Source: Chitinophaga rhizosphaerae (GTDB lineage: Bacteria; Bacteroidota; Bacteroidia; Chitinophagales; Chitinophagaceae). Taken from it: a stretch of 64,000 nucleotides of DNA. Position 1 is the first letter of the stretch. Each line of letters starts with the position of its first letter. Made by a program: the position numbers and the translations under genes. The DNA lies in assembly GCF_003958645.1 (NCBI RefSeq), contig NZ_RXLO01000001.1:744001-808000 (forward strand), written 5' to 3'. This document shows positions 35,970 through 44,679 of the stretch, piece by piece. Under the pieces are notes generated by a model. It saw only the letters and a list, made by a program, of their open reading frames with translations, had not been told where the DNA came from and did no database searches.

Positions 35970-36962
35970 ATGAAGCACATCTCCATTCTCATTCCCAAAG
36001 GCGCCGTGGCGCTGGGCTGTATCGAAGGATCGTTCAGGGTGTTCACCCAGGCCAACGAATTTCTCCGCGCCGCTGGGGAAGAACCCATGTTCAACGTGCA
36101 GTTTGTAGGGATGACGGACCAGCCGCAGGTGTACGACCGCCTTTTCACCGTTCAGCCGGATACCCGGATCGCCGACCTCCGCAAAACCGACCTCATCATC
36201 ATCCCCGCCGTGAACGGCGATATGGACGAGGTGATCGCGGACAACGAGGAATTCCTCCCCTGGATCCGCCAGCAGCACGCGCGCGGCGCGGAAGTGGCGA
36301 GCCTTTGCGTAGGGGCTTTCCTCCTCGCGGCGAGCGGATTGGTTGACGGCAAGAAATGCTCGACCCACTGGCTGTCGGAGCCCCTTTTCCGCGATATGTT
36401 CCCCAAAGTAGAACTCGTTCCCGACCGGATCATCACCGACGAACAGGGCACCTATTCCAGCGGTGGCGCCAACTCTTTCTATAACCTGCTGCTGCACCTC
36501 GTGGAAAAATTCACCTACCGCGATGTGGCGATCCTTTGCTCCAAGTATTTCGCCATCGAGATCGACCGCGACAGCCAGAGCGCATTCATCATGTTCAAAG
36601 GCCAGAAAGACCATCCAGACGATTCCGTGCGCGAGATTCAGTCTTACATCGAATCGAATTTCGCGGAGCGCATTACGGTCGACCAGCTCACATCGCACTT
36701 CGCGATCAGCCGGCGCAGCCTGGAACGGCGTTTCAAGAAAGCCACGCGCAACACCGTTACCGAATACATCCAGCGGGTGAAGATAGAAGCGGCGAAAAAA
36801 GGGTTCGAAACGAGCCGGAAAAATATCACGGAAGTGATGTTCGAAGTAGGCTATACCGACAACAAGGCTTTCCGGACGCTGTTCAAACGCACGACCGGCC
36901 TCTCGCCCGTGGAATACCGCAAAAAGTACAACCGCGAAGTGCCGTTGCCCGCGCGCAACTGA
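35970..36962 (+). CDS. GlxA-type AraC regulator with DJ-1/PfpI domain
   Basis: A 330-residue regulator. The N-terminal DJ-1/PfpI-like domain (about 1-195) starts HISILIPKGAVALGCIEGSF and has GAEVASLCVGAFLLAASGLV with the nucleophile-elbow Cys, then the CSTHW segment; in GlxA proteins this domain is a ligand sensor. The C-terminal AraC domain (about 220-320) has SHFAISRRSLERRFKKATR and EVGYTDNKAFRTLFKRTTG. A second, similar regulator lies at 45479. No obvious target is adjacent. Confidence 0.92.
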   Translation: MKHISILIPKGAVALGCIEGSFRVFTQANEFLRAAGEEPMFNVQFVGMTDQPQVYDRLFTVQPDTRIADLRKTDLIIIPAVNGDMDEVIADNEEFLPWIRQQHARGAEVASLCVGAFLLAASGLVDGKKCSTHWLSEPLFRDMFPKVELVPDRIITDEQGTYSSGGANSFYNLLLHLVEKFTYRDVAILCSKYFAIEIDRDSQSAFIMFKGQKDHPDDSVREIQSYIESNFAERITVDQLTSHFAISRRSLERRFKKATRNTVTEYIQRVKIEAAKKGFETSRKNITEVMFEVGYTDNKAFRTLFKRTTGLSPVEYRKKYNREVPLPARN

Positions 36963-37263
36963 CGCATTCCCGGTTTTTCTTTATATTGTAACCCGAAACC
37001 CTGGACACACATGCAATTTCAGTATCCATCCACTCCTCCTCCTGCCGTGCAGCTGTAACCACAGATGATTCACGGACGTTCGTAAAAAGCCGCACCATCC
37101 TTCGCGGCCCGCTTTGCTATTCCTCCCAGGGGTTGTCTGACACAGCTTTTCCCGCTACTGAACGGGCGTGAATGTTTTTGCACGCTCATTTCCCGTTCCG
37201 GCTTTCCGCCGGACGATTTCCTGTATCCGGGAACGCACGGCCGTTCCCCCAACCCGATCATCG
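36963..37263. other. Structured leader upstream of the EamA gene
   Basis: This gap contains a 15-codon open frame at 37011-37058 (peptide MQFQYPSTPPPAVQL) and three consecutive hairpins: 37160-37198 (GAACGGG with CCCGTTC, inner GCGTG with CACGC), TCCGGC with GCCGGA near 37196-37215, and GGGAACG with CGTTCCC (37229-37248). No known riboswitch class is recognised. Confidence 0.5.
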
Positions 37264-38154
37264 ATGACCAGATATATGTTCATGGTATTTGCCGGTGCGT
37301 GCAGCTACGGCATGTTGTCTACTTTCGTCAAACTCGCATACCGACAGGGTTTCGGCCCTGTCCACATCGCTTTTCTGCAGGCGCTCACGGGCATGTGCGT
37401 GCTGTGGGGCATTTCTCTTTTGAAGGAAAAATCGCGCTTCCGCATCCATATGCCGCTGCTGGCGACGGGCGCCGCCATCGGGCTGACGTCTTTCGTCTAC
37501 TACGTTTCCGTGCAGTACATACCCGCGTCGCTCGCGATCGTTTTGCTGATGCAATTCGTGTGGATGGGGATTTTGTTCGACTGGCTGTTGTTCGGCCAAC
37601 GGCCCGGCGGGCGGCATTGGCTGTGTGTGGGGCTCATTCTTGCGGGCACGTTTTTATCGTCCGGCGTATCGGCCGGCGCTCAATTTCCGGCCGGTTATTG
37701 GAAAGGCGTTGGCCTGTCGCTGTTGTCCGCTTTCTTCTATGCGGTGTTTATCGTCGCCAACAGCAAGGCCGGGCAGGACGTGCCCCCTGTGCGCAAAAGC
37801 GCCGTGATGATGACGGGCGCATCCCTGGCGATCTTCCTCGTCAATTGCAGGACGCTCGTGCCCATACCGTTCCCCGGCGCGGGGATTTTGCCATGGACGG
37901 CTTTCCTGGCGTTTTTCGGCACCATTCTGCCGCCATTGCTTTTTGCGAAAGGGATCCCGAAGATCGGCGCATCGATGAGCGCGCTGGTCATGTCTGCCGA
38001 ATTGCCCGTGGCCGTGCTTTGCTCCAGCCTGCTGCTGCGCGAGGCGGTAAATCCGCTGCAATGGTGCGGTGTGGGGTTGATGCTCGCGGCCATGGCGTTG
38101 TTGCCGAAAACCGCCGTTAAGGCGGCGCTAAAGCAACCCGGGCAAACTGCCTGA
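37264..38154 (+). CDS. EamA/DMT-family membrane transporter
   Basis: A 296-residue inner-membrane exporter of the drug/metabolite transporter superfamily, with ten predicted helices in two EamA repeats (first repeat begins YMFMVFAGACSYGMLSTFVK; second includes GTILPPLLFAKGIPKIG and PVAVLCSSLLLREAVNPLQW). The open frame extends 32 codons upstream, but those codons overlap the hairpins of the leader and lack a membrane pattern, so the start is set at 37264. Substrate unknown. Confidence 0.88.
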   Translation: MTRYMFMVFAGACSYGMLSTFVKLAYRQGFGPVHIAFLQALTGMCVLWGISLLKEKSRFRIHMPLLATGAAIGLTSFVYYVSVQYIPASLAIVLLMQFVWMGILFDWLLFGQRPGGRHWLCVGLILAGTFLSSGVSAGAQFPAGYWKGVGLSLLSAFFYAVFIVANSKAGQDVPPVRKSAVMMTGASLAIFLVNCRTLVPIPFPGAGILPWTAFLAFFGTILPPLLFAKGIPKIGASMSALVMSAELPVAVLCSSLLLREAVNPLQWCGVGLMLAAMALLPKTAVKAALKQPGQTA

Positions 38155-38198
38155 CCGCCCGCGAAATACCCGCTGCAAGCAATGCAGCTAAACGCTTT

Positions 38199-38241
38199 GT
38201 GGCCCGGAGGAACGTCTGGTCAGACCGTTCTCCCGGGCCAC
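38199..38241. repeat. Long imperfect hairpin between convergent genes
   Basis: GTGGCCCGG (38199-38207) pairs with CCGGGCCAC (38233-38241) and the pairing continues inward through GGAACG/CGTTC and CTG/CAG with a few mismatches, giving a stem of about 20 bp. It lies between the EamA and mlaD stops and probably ends transcription from both sides, although no strong T-tract flanks it. Confidence 0.5.
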
Positions 38242-38263
38242 GAATGCGTATTGAAAATATGGG

Positions 38264-39307
38264 TTATTGCGCGGACAAGGAATCCTTCCGCGCGCGTTCC
38301 GCTTCTTTTTCCAGGCGTTTCTGTTCTTTGGCTTCCGCCTTGTCTCTCCGGCGGAAGAACCCGCGGAGCAGGAAGTTGTGCTGCAACGCTTCCATGTTCT
38401 CATCGAGCTTGTAGGTGCTGGATTGCAGGTTCCTGATCGTGGTTTTGAGGGATTGGGCCGTGGCTTCATCGTTCAGCAACATCCCGGCCGGCGTTTTACT
38501 GCTTTTCAGGTTATCGTTCACGCTGGCGCTCGCGGCCTGGAGGTTGTTCATCACGCTGTCTATCCCCTTCGACGCCGATTCGATCCTGCTCATCGACGAG
38601 CGCAGGTTCGAAAACACGATGGTATCCGTCACGAGATCGTTGGCCAGGGAACCCTTGCGCTGCAATTTCCCCGTGTAGTCGGTCAGGTTAGCGGTAATGC
38701 GGCGGGTGTTTTCCGTTGTGCGCTGCAATCCGGCGATGGCGCCCTTCAGATCGTTGTACACCGTGTCACTGGAAATCAACCGTCCCAAAGAACCTTCTCC
38801 GTCCGCGATCTTTTTGGTGATCGTTTTCAGGTTCCCGGTAATTTCCACGAGGCTTTTATTGTTGACCTGCAGCGTTTCGAGCAGCTCGTCGCTGCTGATG
38901 GCGGTCACCACCGCAATGGTATCCCCGTCTTCCACCGCCGGTACGCCGGCCGTTCCGCCAGACAGTGCGATGATCTTGTTGCCCACCAGCCCGTCGGAAC
39001 TCACTTTGGCCACCACATCCTTATGAATGAATTCGCGGCTGCGCTTGTCGATCTCCATCCGCACCTGGATGCGGTCGTGCCCCAGGAAGCTGATGGATTT
39101 GATGGTGCCGACCTTCACGCCGGAATACCAGACGTTGTCTCCTTTGGCGAGGCCGCCGATGTCGTGAAACACGGCCACTACGCCGAGGCTGGACATGAAT
39201 GTTTTTTTCTGTCCTCCCAGGATAAGGATTCCCGCAACGAAAATGAGCAATCCGATAAACACGAATATACCTACGATGACGCCTCTTTTTGTGCTTTTAT
39301 CGTTCAT
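38264..39307 (-). CDS. MlaD-type MCE-domain lipid transport protein
   Basis: A 347-residue periplasmic subunit of an Mla/MCE phospholipid transporter. One N-terminal membrane anchor (about 9-30, VIVGIFVFIGLLIFVAGILI) is followed by an MCE domain (about 38-118: VVAVFHDIGGLAKGDNVWYSG, GLVGNKIIALSGG) and a long helical C-terminal region (about 130-330) with repeated amphipathic segments, as in MCE proteins that form a channel. It is the last gene of the mlaE-mlaF-mlaD operon, starting 3 bases after mlaF. Cargo direction is not evident. Confidence 0.92.
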   Translation of the reverse strand: MNDKSTKRGVIVGIFVFIGLLIFVAGILILGGQKKTFMSSLGVVAVFHDIGGLAKGDNVWYSGVKVGTIKSISFLGHDRIQVRMEIDKRSREFIHKDVVAKVSSDGLVGNKIIALSGGTAGVPAVEDGDTIAVVTAISSDELLETLQVNNKSLVEITGNLKTITKKIADGEGSLGRLISSDTVYNDLKGAIAGLQRTTENTRRITANLTDYTGKLQRKGSLANDLVTDTIVFSNLRSSMSRIESASKGIDSVMNNLQAASASVNDNLKSSKTPAGMLLNDEATAQSLKTTIRNLQSSTYKLDENMEALQHNFLLRGFFRRRDKAEAKEQKRLEKEAERARKDSLSAQ

Positions 39308-39310
39308 GGC

Positions 39311-40087
39311 TTACTGAATAAAATTGTAATCATAAAATTCCCGGATCAGTTCATCACTGTTGTCGGAAAATACCGTATCAAAATCTCCCTGGCGGATGAA
39401 TTTCCCTTCTTTCATCACGGCTATTTTATCGCCCGTGGCGCGGGCGCAGGTTAAGTCGTGCGTGATGATGATGGAGCTGGTCTTGAACCGTTTTTGTACT
39501 TCATTGATGAGCGTGTTGATCTCCGTGCAGGTAATGGGGTCCAGACCGGCCGTGGGCTCGTCGTACAGCATGATTTCCGGCCGCAGGATGAGCGTCCGCG
39601 CGATCCCGATGCGTTTTCGCTGGCCGCCCGACAATTCTGCCGGCATCTGGTTGATCGTTTGCGACAATCCTACCGCCTCGAGTACGATATCGACCAATCT
39701 GCGGCGCTGGTCGGCCGTCATTTTCGGGTCGTTCCGTTTGAGGGGGAATTCGAGGTTTTCGCCGACGGTCATACTGTCGTACAGCGCGCCGTTCTGGAAG
39801 CAAAACCCGAGTTTGAGGCGGAGCTCGCGCAGTTCTACGGTTCCCAGTTCGGGAACTTCCTGCCCCAAAACGTTGACCGTTCCTGCATCCGGTTTCAGCA
39901 GCCCGGCGATGATCTTGATCAGGACTGATTTTCCCGTTCCCGATCGCCCCAGCACTACGATGTTCTCGCCTTTGAACAGGTCGAGGTCTACGCCGCGCAG
40001 TACGTGGTTGGCCCCGAAAGATTTGTACAATCCCCGGATGCTGATGACGGTGTCATTCCAATCAATTTCTGGCGTAAATGGTTTCAT
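39311..40087 (-). CDS. MlaF-type ABC transporter ATP-binding protein
   Basis: A 258-residue ATPase that drives the MCE lipid transporter. Walker A is VLGRSGTGKSVLIK (about 46-59), the signature is LSGGQRKRIGIART, Walker B is IMLYDEPTAGLDP, and the switch His is IIITHD. It sits 9 bases after the permease gene and 3 bases before mlaD. MlaF-like proteins use the variant Walker A with Lys-Ser-Val seen here. Confidence 0.94.
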   Translation of the reverse strand: MKPFTPEIDWNDTVISIRGLYKSFGANHVLRGVDLDLFKGENIVVLGRSGTGKSVLIKIIAGLLKPDAGTVNVLGQEVPELGTVELRELRLKLGFCFQNGALYDSMTVGENLEFPLKRNDPKMTADQRRRLVDIVLEAVGLSQTINQMPAELSGGQRKRIGIARTLILRPEIMLYDEPTAGLDPITCTEINTLINEVQKRFKTSSIIITHDLTCARATGDKIAVMKEGKFIRQGDFDTVFSDNSDELIREFYDYNFIQ

Positions 40088-40096
40088 ATGCTGTGT

Positions 40097-40897
40097 TTAC
40101 CGGATCGAGTTAACGATTTGCACGATCACGATCTCTTCGATAAAGATCAGGAACATGGATATCACCACTGCCACATTCGCCGCTTTCCCCACGCCCGTGG
40201 TGCCCTGCGAGGCGTTGAAGCCCTGGTAGCAGGATACGACGCCGATGGTAAATCCGAAACAGATGGATTTGAATAAGGACGAGGCCAGGTCGAGGAAGGA
40301 AATATTGGCGAAAGCCTTGTTGAAGAAGGCGGTGATGCTGGTTTGTTCGTTAAGGTGGATGTCGAGGAAAGAGCCCATCATACCCACGAGCGCCGTGTAC
40401 GACATGAGGAGCGGCAGGCAGACGGTGCAGGCCAGGATGCGCGTCACCACGAGGTATTTGAACGGGTTGATGGCCGACACCTCCATGGCGTCTATCTGTT
40501 CGGTCACCTTCATGGACGCCAGTTCCGCCCCGATGCTGGAACCTACCTTGCCGGCACAGATGAGCGCGGTCACCAAAGGCGCCAGGGCGCGGATCACCGC
40601 GATGGAAATGAGGGAAGGCAACCACGACGTGGCACCGAACTCCGCCAGCGATGGGCGGCTTTGTTTCGTGAACACCAGGCCCGTGATGAAACCGGTGAGA
40701 CTGATCAGCGCCAGCGATTTGTAGCCGACCATGAAACACTGGCGGATAAATTCCTGTACTTCCAGCGGCGGGCGCAGCACTTCGCGGAAAAAGCGGCTGA
40801 TAAATCGGAAAATATCATAGACGCTTAAAAAGAAAGCATCTACCTTACTGGAAATGAGTGGCTTCTCCGGTTGATCGTTGGATTCCATGTGCTGCAT
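40097..40897 (-). CDS. MlaE-type ABC transporter permease
   Basis: A 266-residue inner-membrane permease of the MlaE/YrbE family with about six hydrophobic segments. Family motifs include ISLTGFITGLVFTKQSRP, LICAGKVGSSIGAELASMKV and EQIDAMEVSAINPFKYLVVTR. It is the first gene of the operon. The start may be the ATG at 40897 or the one three codons later at 40888. Confidence 0.93.
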   Translation of the reverse strand: MQHMESNDQPEKPLISSKVDAFFLSVYDIFRFISRFFREVLRPPLEVQEFIRQCFMVGYKSLALISLTGFITGLVFTKQSRPSLAEFGATSWLPSLISIAVIRALAPLVTALICAGKVGSSIGAELASMKVTEQIDAMEVSAINPFKYLVVTRILACTVCLPLLMSYTALVGMMGSFLDIHLNEQTSITAFFNKAFANISFLDLASSLFKSICFGFTIGVVSCYQGFNASQGTTGVGKAANVAVVISMFLIFIEEIVIVQIVNSIR

Positions 40898-40973
40898 TTA
40901 GTTCAATACTATTACAAATTCCGGTAAGGAATTGTTAACATTTGAATTTGGCAGGCAAATGTCATGCCCAAAC

Positions 40974-42071
40974 TCATAACGGGACTGATTTCCCGGTTTT
41001 TGCGGAGATTTTCGCCGCTTCCAGGATGCGGACCACCATCACGTTGTTCTCCAGTGAATAGAGGCTCCAGGGCGCCACGGTCTCTTTCCCTTTCACTACC
41101 GCCGCCAGGTACACGAACGGATCGGTATAAACTTTCAATGCTTCCGGCGTCACTTTGGATTCCTGTGCGCGGCCGTTGGTGCCGCGGCGGATGAGCGTGG
41201 CCGCGTCAGGGGCAGACAGGGCTGCCTGGGTGCCGTAAATCTCCATGTCTTTGCGGTTGAACGTCCAGTTCCACGATGCCTGGATCACCGCCTGCGCACC
41301 GGGGTAATCCACGATGATGGTAGCGTCGTCGTCCACTTTCGGGTACACTTCCGGCTTGAACCGGCGGGTGACGGCGTTTACGGATACGGGAGACCGGTCC
41401 CGCATGAGAGCGGTCATGATATTGGCGCCATAGCACCCGAAATCGGTAAGCGCGCCGGCGCCGTTTAGCACCGGGTCGGTAAGCCAGGCCAGGAATTCGG
41501 GGCTGCACCCGATTTCTTTGGGGCCCTGGTGGCCGTGGTTGAAGCGCGCCATGCGGAGGGTGCCGGTGTAGTTGCTGTCGACCGCGAGCTGGAGGGTTTT
41601 GTGGACCGAGGGGTACCAGCTGGTTTCGTAATTGGTGAGCAGGTGGATGCGATGCTTCCGCGCCAGGGCTTCCATTTTTCGGGCATGGTCCAGGTTGGCC
41701 GCGAGCGGTTTTTCCACCATGACGTGGATGCCCCGGGGCGCGCAGGCTTCCGTGACTTCCAGGTGCGCGAATACCGACCCGAAAGCCAGTACGGCTTCCG
41801 GCTTCAGGGCGTCGAGCATGGCGGTGAGGTCCGTGTAAAACCGGTTGCGGGGGATGTTGTACTGGCGCGCGGCTTTTGCGGCCAGGGCGGTATCCGGTTC
41901 CCAGATGCCGGTTACTTCGATGTCCGGCTTGCCCGTTCTCCCGAGTATCCAGCCGGAATGGCCGTGTGATATACCCGCCACCGCCACGCGCAGCGGAGGC
42001 GCCTGGGCCCGGGTATCCGATATCAGGAGGAAAAAGAGGGCGGACAGGAAAAATATCGATCGGTGCTGCAT
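40974..42071 (-). CDS. Exported Gfo/Idh/MocA-family oxidoreductase
   Basis: A 365-residue NAD(P)-dependent oxidoreductase. It has a signal peptide (MQHRSIFFLSALFFLLISD, cleaved after TRAQ), an N-terminal Rossmann domain (VAVAGISHGHSG, GIWEPD) and the hallmark VMVEKPLAANLDHARKM, then the C-terminal beta-sheet domain. Exported members in Bacteroidota are often linked to sugar or polyol breakdown. I chose the ATG at 42071 because it begins the signal peptide; the frame continues 51 codons upstream. Substrate unknown. Confidence 0.88.
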   Translation of the reverse strand: MQHRSIFFLSALFFLLISDTRAQAPPLRVAVAGISHGHSGWILGRTGKPDIEVTGIWEPDTALAAKAARQYNIPRNRFYTDLTAMLDALKPEAVLAFGSVFAHLEVTEACAPRGIHVMVEKPLAANLDHARKMEALARKHRIHLLTNYETSWYPSVHKTLQLAVDSNYTGTLRMARFNHGHQGPKEIGCSPEFLAWLTDPVLNGAGALTDFGCYGANIMTALMRDRSPVSVNAVTRRFKPEVYPKVDDDATIIVDYPGAQAVIQASWNWTFNRKDMEIYGTQAALSAPDAATLIRRGTNGRAQESKVTPEALKVYTDPFVYLAAVVKGKETVAPWSLYSLENNVMVVRILEAAKISAKTGKSVPL

Positions 42072-42293
42072 GGTAGAACGGGTTTTTCCGCAGACAATAT
42101 CTAAAAAATATGTAACATTCTTCCCTTCTCCCCGTTCAACATTCCGTGCGTCGTCCATTATTTCGTCATCCCTGCAACCGACCCTCATGTATCGCCTTCG
42201 TTTCCCGTATGTAGTTTTCACCATTCACCACCCATCGAAGTCGATATCCGGGATATGATGCAATTGCCCGAACGCTATAAAACGTTTGATACC

Positions 42294-42514
42294 ATGAAAT
42301 TGATCCTTACGCAAAGCAGCATGCGATGTTTCTTTCCCGCCGTCGTTACGGCAACCATGACGTTTTCCGCCTGCAAAGAATCGCCCGGTACGGTAAGCGG
42401 CGCAGTTCTGAACAGGTTTTCGGACATAAAGCCGTAGATGTGCCCATTGCAACGGGCAACAATACGGTCACGCGCATCGATATTGAAGATGTTTCGCTAT
42501 GGCCCCGCATGTAA
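42294..42514 (+). pseudogene. Truncated copy of the neighbouring lipoprotein family
   Basis: The ATG at 42294 opens a lipoprotein signal (FPAVVTATMTFSAC) followed by GTVSGAVLNRFSDIKP, which matches the start of the mature part of the next two genes, then stops at 42437. In another frame, GNNTVTRIDIEDVSLWPRM (stop at 42514) matches their C-terminal TTLIVIEDMLQLPKLQ. The middle is missing, so this is a decayed paralogue. Just upstream, IEVDIRDMMQLPERY (42234-42278) looks like the tail of a further copy. Confidence 0.55.
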
Positions 42515-42550
42515 TAAAAACCCGAACCTGTAAAACATACCTCCGTAACC

Positions 42551-43207
42551 ATGCTTGAATTTTACCCAAAAAACAATGCCCGATCAATGACCTGGGCACT
42601 GATGGCAGCCGCGCTAATTTTCACCGCCTGCAAGAAATCGGACAGAGACCGGCCCGGCATCGTGGAAGGCGAAGTTGTGGACGTGGACACGGGGCTCCCG
42701 ATAGCCGGTGTCACCGTCTGCCTCAATACCTGCCAGCGGGTGGGCGGCGATGCTTTCCATTGCGAAACAACACATGAAATGAAAACGGGCGCCGACGGAA
42801 AATACAGCCTTACTTTCCGGGGCCGGCGCTCGAAGAATTTCCGGCTGGAACTGGTGTCGAGCGATAGCATCCTTCCCTACACTTCCTACAATATCCAGCC
42901 CGGCCAGAAAACACGGATACGCCTGGAGGCCATACGCGCATTTCCCGCGAAGGTCAGACTCGTGATCCGGAAAAACGAAGCCCCGCAGCTGTACTGCAAA
43001 AACAGCATATTGCCCCCTGGGCCGCTGGATACGACGTTCAGCGTATGGGGCCCTAAAAACACGGATTTCATCCTTCATTTGGGGGCGCAGGATAAAACGG
43101 CCGGATTTGTCCGCGGCGTAAGGAAAATCATTCCCATCTTTCCCGGCAATTCGGAAACTACGCTTATTGTCATCGAAGACATGCTCCAATTGCCCAAACT
43201 CCAGTAA
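42551..43207 (+). CDS. Lipoprotein with carboxypeptidase-regulatory-like domain
   Basis: A 218-residue predicted lipoprotein; the signal ends in ALIFTAC, and the ATG at 42587 (MTWALMAAALIF) is an alternative start. The mature part begins GIVEGEVVDVDTGLPIAGV, the typical opening of a CarboxypepD_reg-like beta-sandwich, and continues with DGKYSLTFRGRRSKNF. A second beta region ends IVIEDMLQLPKL. It is paralogous to the next gene 20 bases downstream, sharing domain order and the tail IxDxLxxPKL. Function unknown; probably cell-surface adhesion or binding. Confidence 0.8.
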   Translation: MLEFYPKNNARSMTWALMAAALIFTACKKSDRDRPGIVEGEVVDVDTGLPIAGVTVCLNTCQRVGGDAFHCETTHEMKTGADGKYSLTFRGRRSKNFRLELVSSDSILPYTSYNIQPGQKTRIRLEAIRAFPAKVRLVIRKNEAPQLYCKNSILPPGPLDTTFSVWGPKNTDFILHLGAQDKTAGFVRGVRKIIPIFPGNSETTLIVIEDMLQLPKLQ

Positions 43208-43227
43208 AATTTCAAAAACCGACTTGC

Positions 43228-43917
43228 ATGAAAATCATGATACCGATCCTGGCTTCGATCGTTTTTTTGGGTGGAGCAGGATGTAAAAAGGCTGCAGACC
43301 TGAAGGCGACCGGCCATGTGGAAGGTCAGGTGATCGACCGGAATACCGGAAATCCCATCCCCGGTGCCAAATTGTATGTTTCTGGATGCAAAACCGGGTT
43401 CCTCGGCGGCAGCGGAGACTGCAACCAGCTGGCAACCGCCATTACCGACGCGGAAGGCAGGTACCGCATCACCTGGAACGGCGACGGATATTCCAACACT
43501 TTTTACCTGAGGGCCGCATATACAGACAGCGCCCAAATCGCGGACATGGGATACGGTACCCTCCTGACATTGGAAAAGAATAATTTCGTAACCATACACG
43601 GTTTCAAAGGCCGCAAAATGAATGTACGGGTGACGGTGAACAAAAACGAAGGCCGCCTGCTGCGGCTCCGTTATGGTACCACTTACCCTACACGTGGATG
43701 GCTTGGGCCCGGGGTGGCAGACACGACGTTTACCGTATGGGCGGTGCCCGGTAACAGCACGCCGCTCTGGATTGCCGCGCTGGACCAGCAGCAGGAAAAC
43801 TACCACGGCATATCCGTCCTGATCCGCGTAGCACCGTGGACGGAAGCGGTACGGGACACTGCGTTCGCGATAGACGATATCCTGGCGCAGCCAAAACTGC
43901 CCCAGTTTCAGCCTTGA
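43228..43917 (+). CDS. Lipoprotein, paralogue of the 42551 gene
   Basis: A 229-residue lipoprotein with signal MKIMIPILASIVFLGGAGC. The mature part starts HVEGQVIDRNTGNPIPGAK and has EGRYRITWNGDGYSNTFYL, matching the carboxypeptidase-regulatory-like fold of its upstream neighbour; the tail IDDILAQPKLPQ matches as well. It is the last of the tandem array and ends at a terminator. Function unknown. Confidence 0.8.
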   Translation: MKIMIPILASIVFLGGAGCKKAADLKATGHVEGQVIDRNTGNPIPGAKLYVSGCKTGFLGGSGDCNQLATAITDAEGRYRITWNGDGYSNTFYLRAAYTDSAQIADMGYGTLLTLEKNNFVTIHGFKGRKMNVRVTVNKNEGRLLRLRYGTTYPTRGWLGPGVADTTFTVWAVPGNSTPLWIAALDQQQENYHGISVLIRVAPWTEAVRDTAFAIDDILAQPKLPQFQP

Positions 43918-43934
43918 CAGCTTACAGCCATAAC

Positions 43935-43970
43935 GAAAGAAGCCCCCGCGCGGGGGCTTCTCCTGTTTCA
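43935..43970. terminator. Palindromic hairpin between convergent genes
   Basis: GAAGCCCCCGC (43939-43949) and GCGGGGGCTTC (43950-43960) form a perfect 22-base palindrome between the lipoprotein and DinB stops. Flanking T-rich and A-rich bases are short, so it probably serves both strands. Confidence 0.7.
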
Positions 43971-44000
43971 GCAAGAAGTTCAGTTACATGGTGTAAACCA

Positions 44001-44522
44001 TTAGATCATGGTGCGCTCCCAGAACGGAGGAGGCTCGATGCCCAGCGACCGCAGGTATACATACCCTTGTCCTCGGTGATGGTTCTCATTATCGAGGAAA
44101 TAAAACCAGGCGCCCACCATCGGCTGCTCACCGTATCCGAATGCGTTCACCGTTTCCAGCCAGCGTTCCGGTGCGATCTGGGGCCATACGCGGTCGATCT
44201 CCGCGGTGATATCGTCCCAGAGCTGCAGCAGTTCCGCTTTGGTGGCCGGGGGCGTATAATCTTTCACACGGGCGGATACGCTTTCTGAGGTTGCCTCGTT
44301 CCAGTCGTTCGTCAAAAAGCCATTAGCGCCTTTTGCGGCGATCAGCGCCAGTTCCATGGCCATTACCGCGAAAGGGCGCATGCCGCCGATACTGTATTCA
44401 TACAGCTCCTTTTCCGGGAATGCGTCGATCACGCGACGGGTAAGGGCGCGGTGGCCCTGCCAGTGTTTACGGATCTGTTCGGGCGTCATCGTGTTGGCCG
44501 TAGCCTGGATAGTGGTGCTCAT
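44001..44522 (-). CDS. DinB-family protein (first of a divergent pair)
   Basis: A 173-residue four-helix-bundle protein of the DinB/YfiT type, many of which are metal-dependent thiol transferases. Helices include IRKHWQGHRALTRRVIDAF, GMRPFAVMAMELALIAAKG and FLDNENHHRGQGYVYLRSLG with the C-terminal metal His pair. I set the start at 44522 (MSTTIQATANTMTPEQIRKH); the frame continues 115 codons upstream into the other dinB gene. It is divergent from a second DinB gene across 157 bases. Confidence 0.85.
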   Translation of the reverse strand: MSTTIQATANTMTPEQIRKHWQGHRALTRRVIDAFPEKELYEYSIGGMRPFAVMAMELALIAAKGANGFLTNDWNEATSESVSARVKDYTPPATKAELLQLWDDITAEIDRVWPQIAPERWLETVNAFGYGEQPMVGAWFYFLDNENHHRGQGYVYLRSLGIEPPPFWERTMI

Positions 44523-44539
44523 ATAAAGGTGATTTTTTG

Positions 44540-44621
44540 TTTGTGACACAAAGAAAACCAGGGGCTGTGACAACCCTATGTCAGCAGAAAAAAATCTTTT
44601 TTTACTTAAATCCTGCTGACA
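44540..44621. promoter_or_regulatory. Candidate operators between the divergent dinB-like genes
   Basis: The gap holds the odd-centred palindrome TTTGTGACACAAA (44540-44552) and a perfect 9-bp inverted repeat TGTCAGCAG (44579-44587) / CTGCTGACA (44613-44621). The exact word TTGTGACA recurs at 45311 and 45429, upstream of the glxA-type gene. Confidence 0.45.
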
Positions 44622-44679
44622 CACTGTTGTCAAAACCCGGTCGGACATTTGTATCAACAAACACAAAAAACCAAATATC

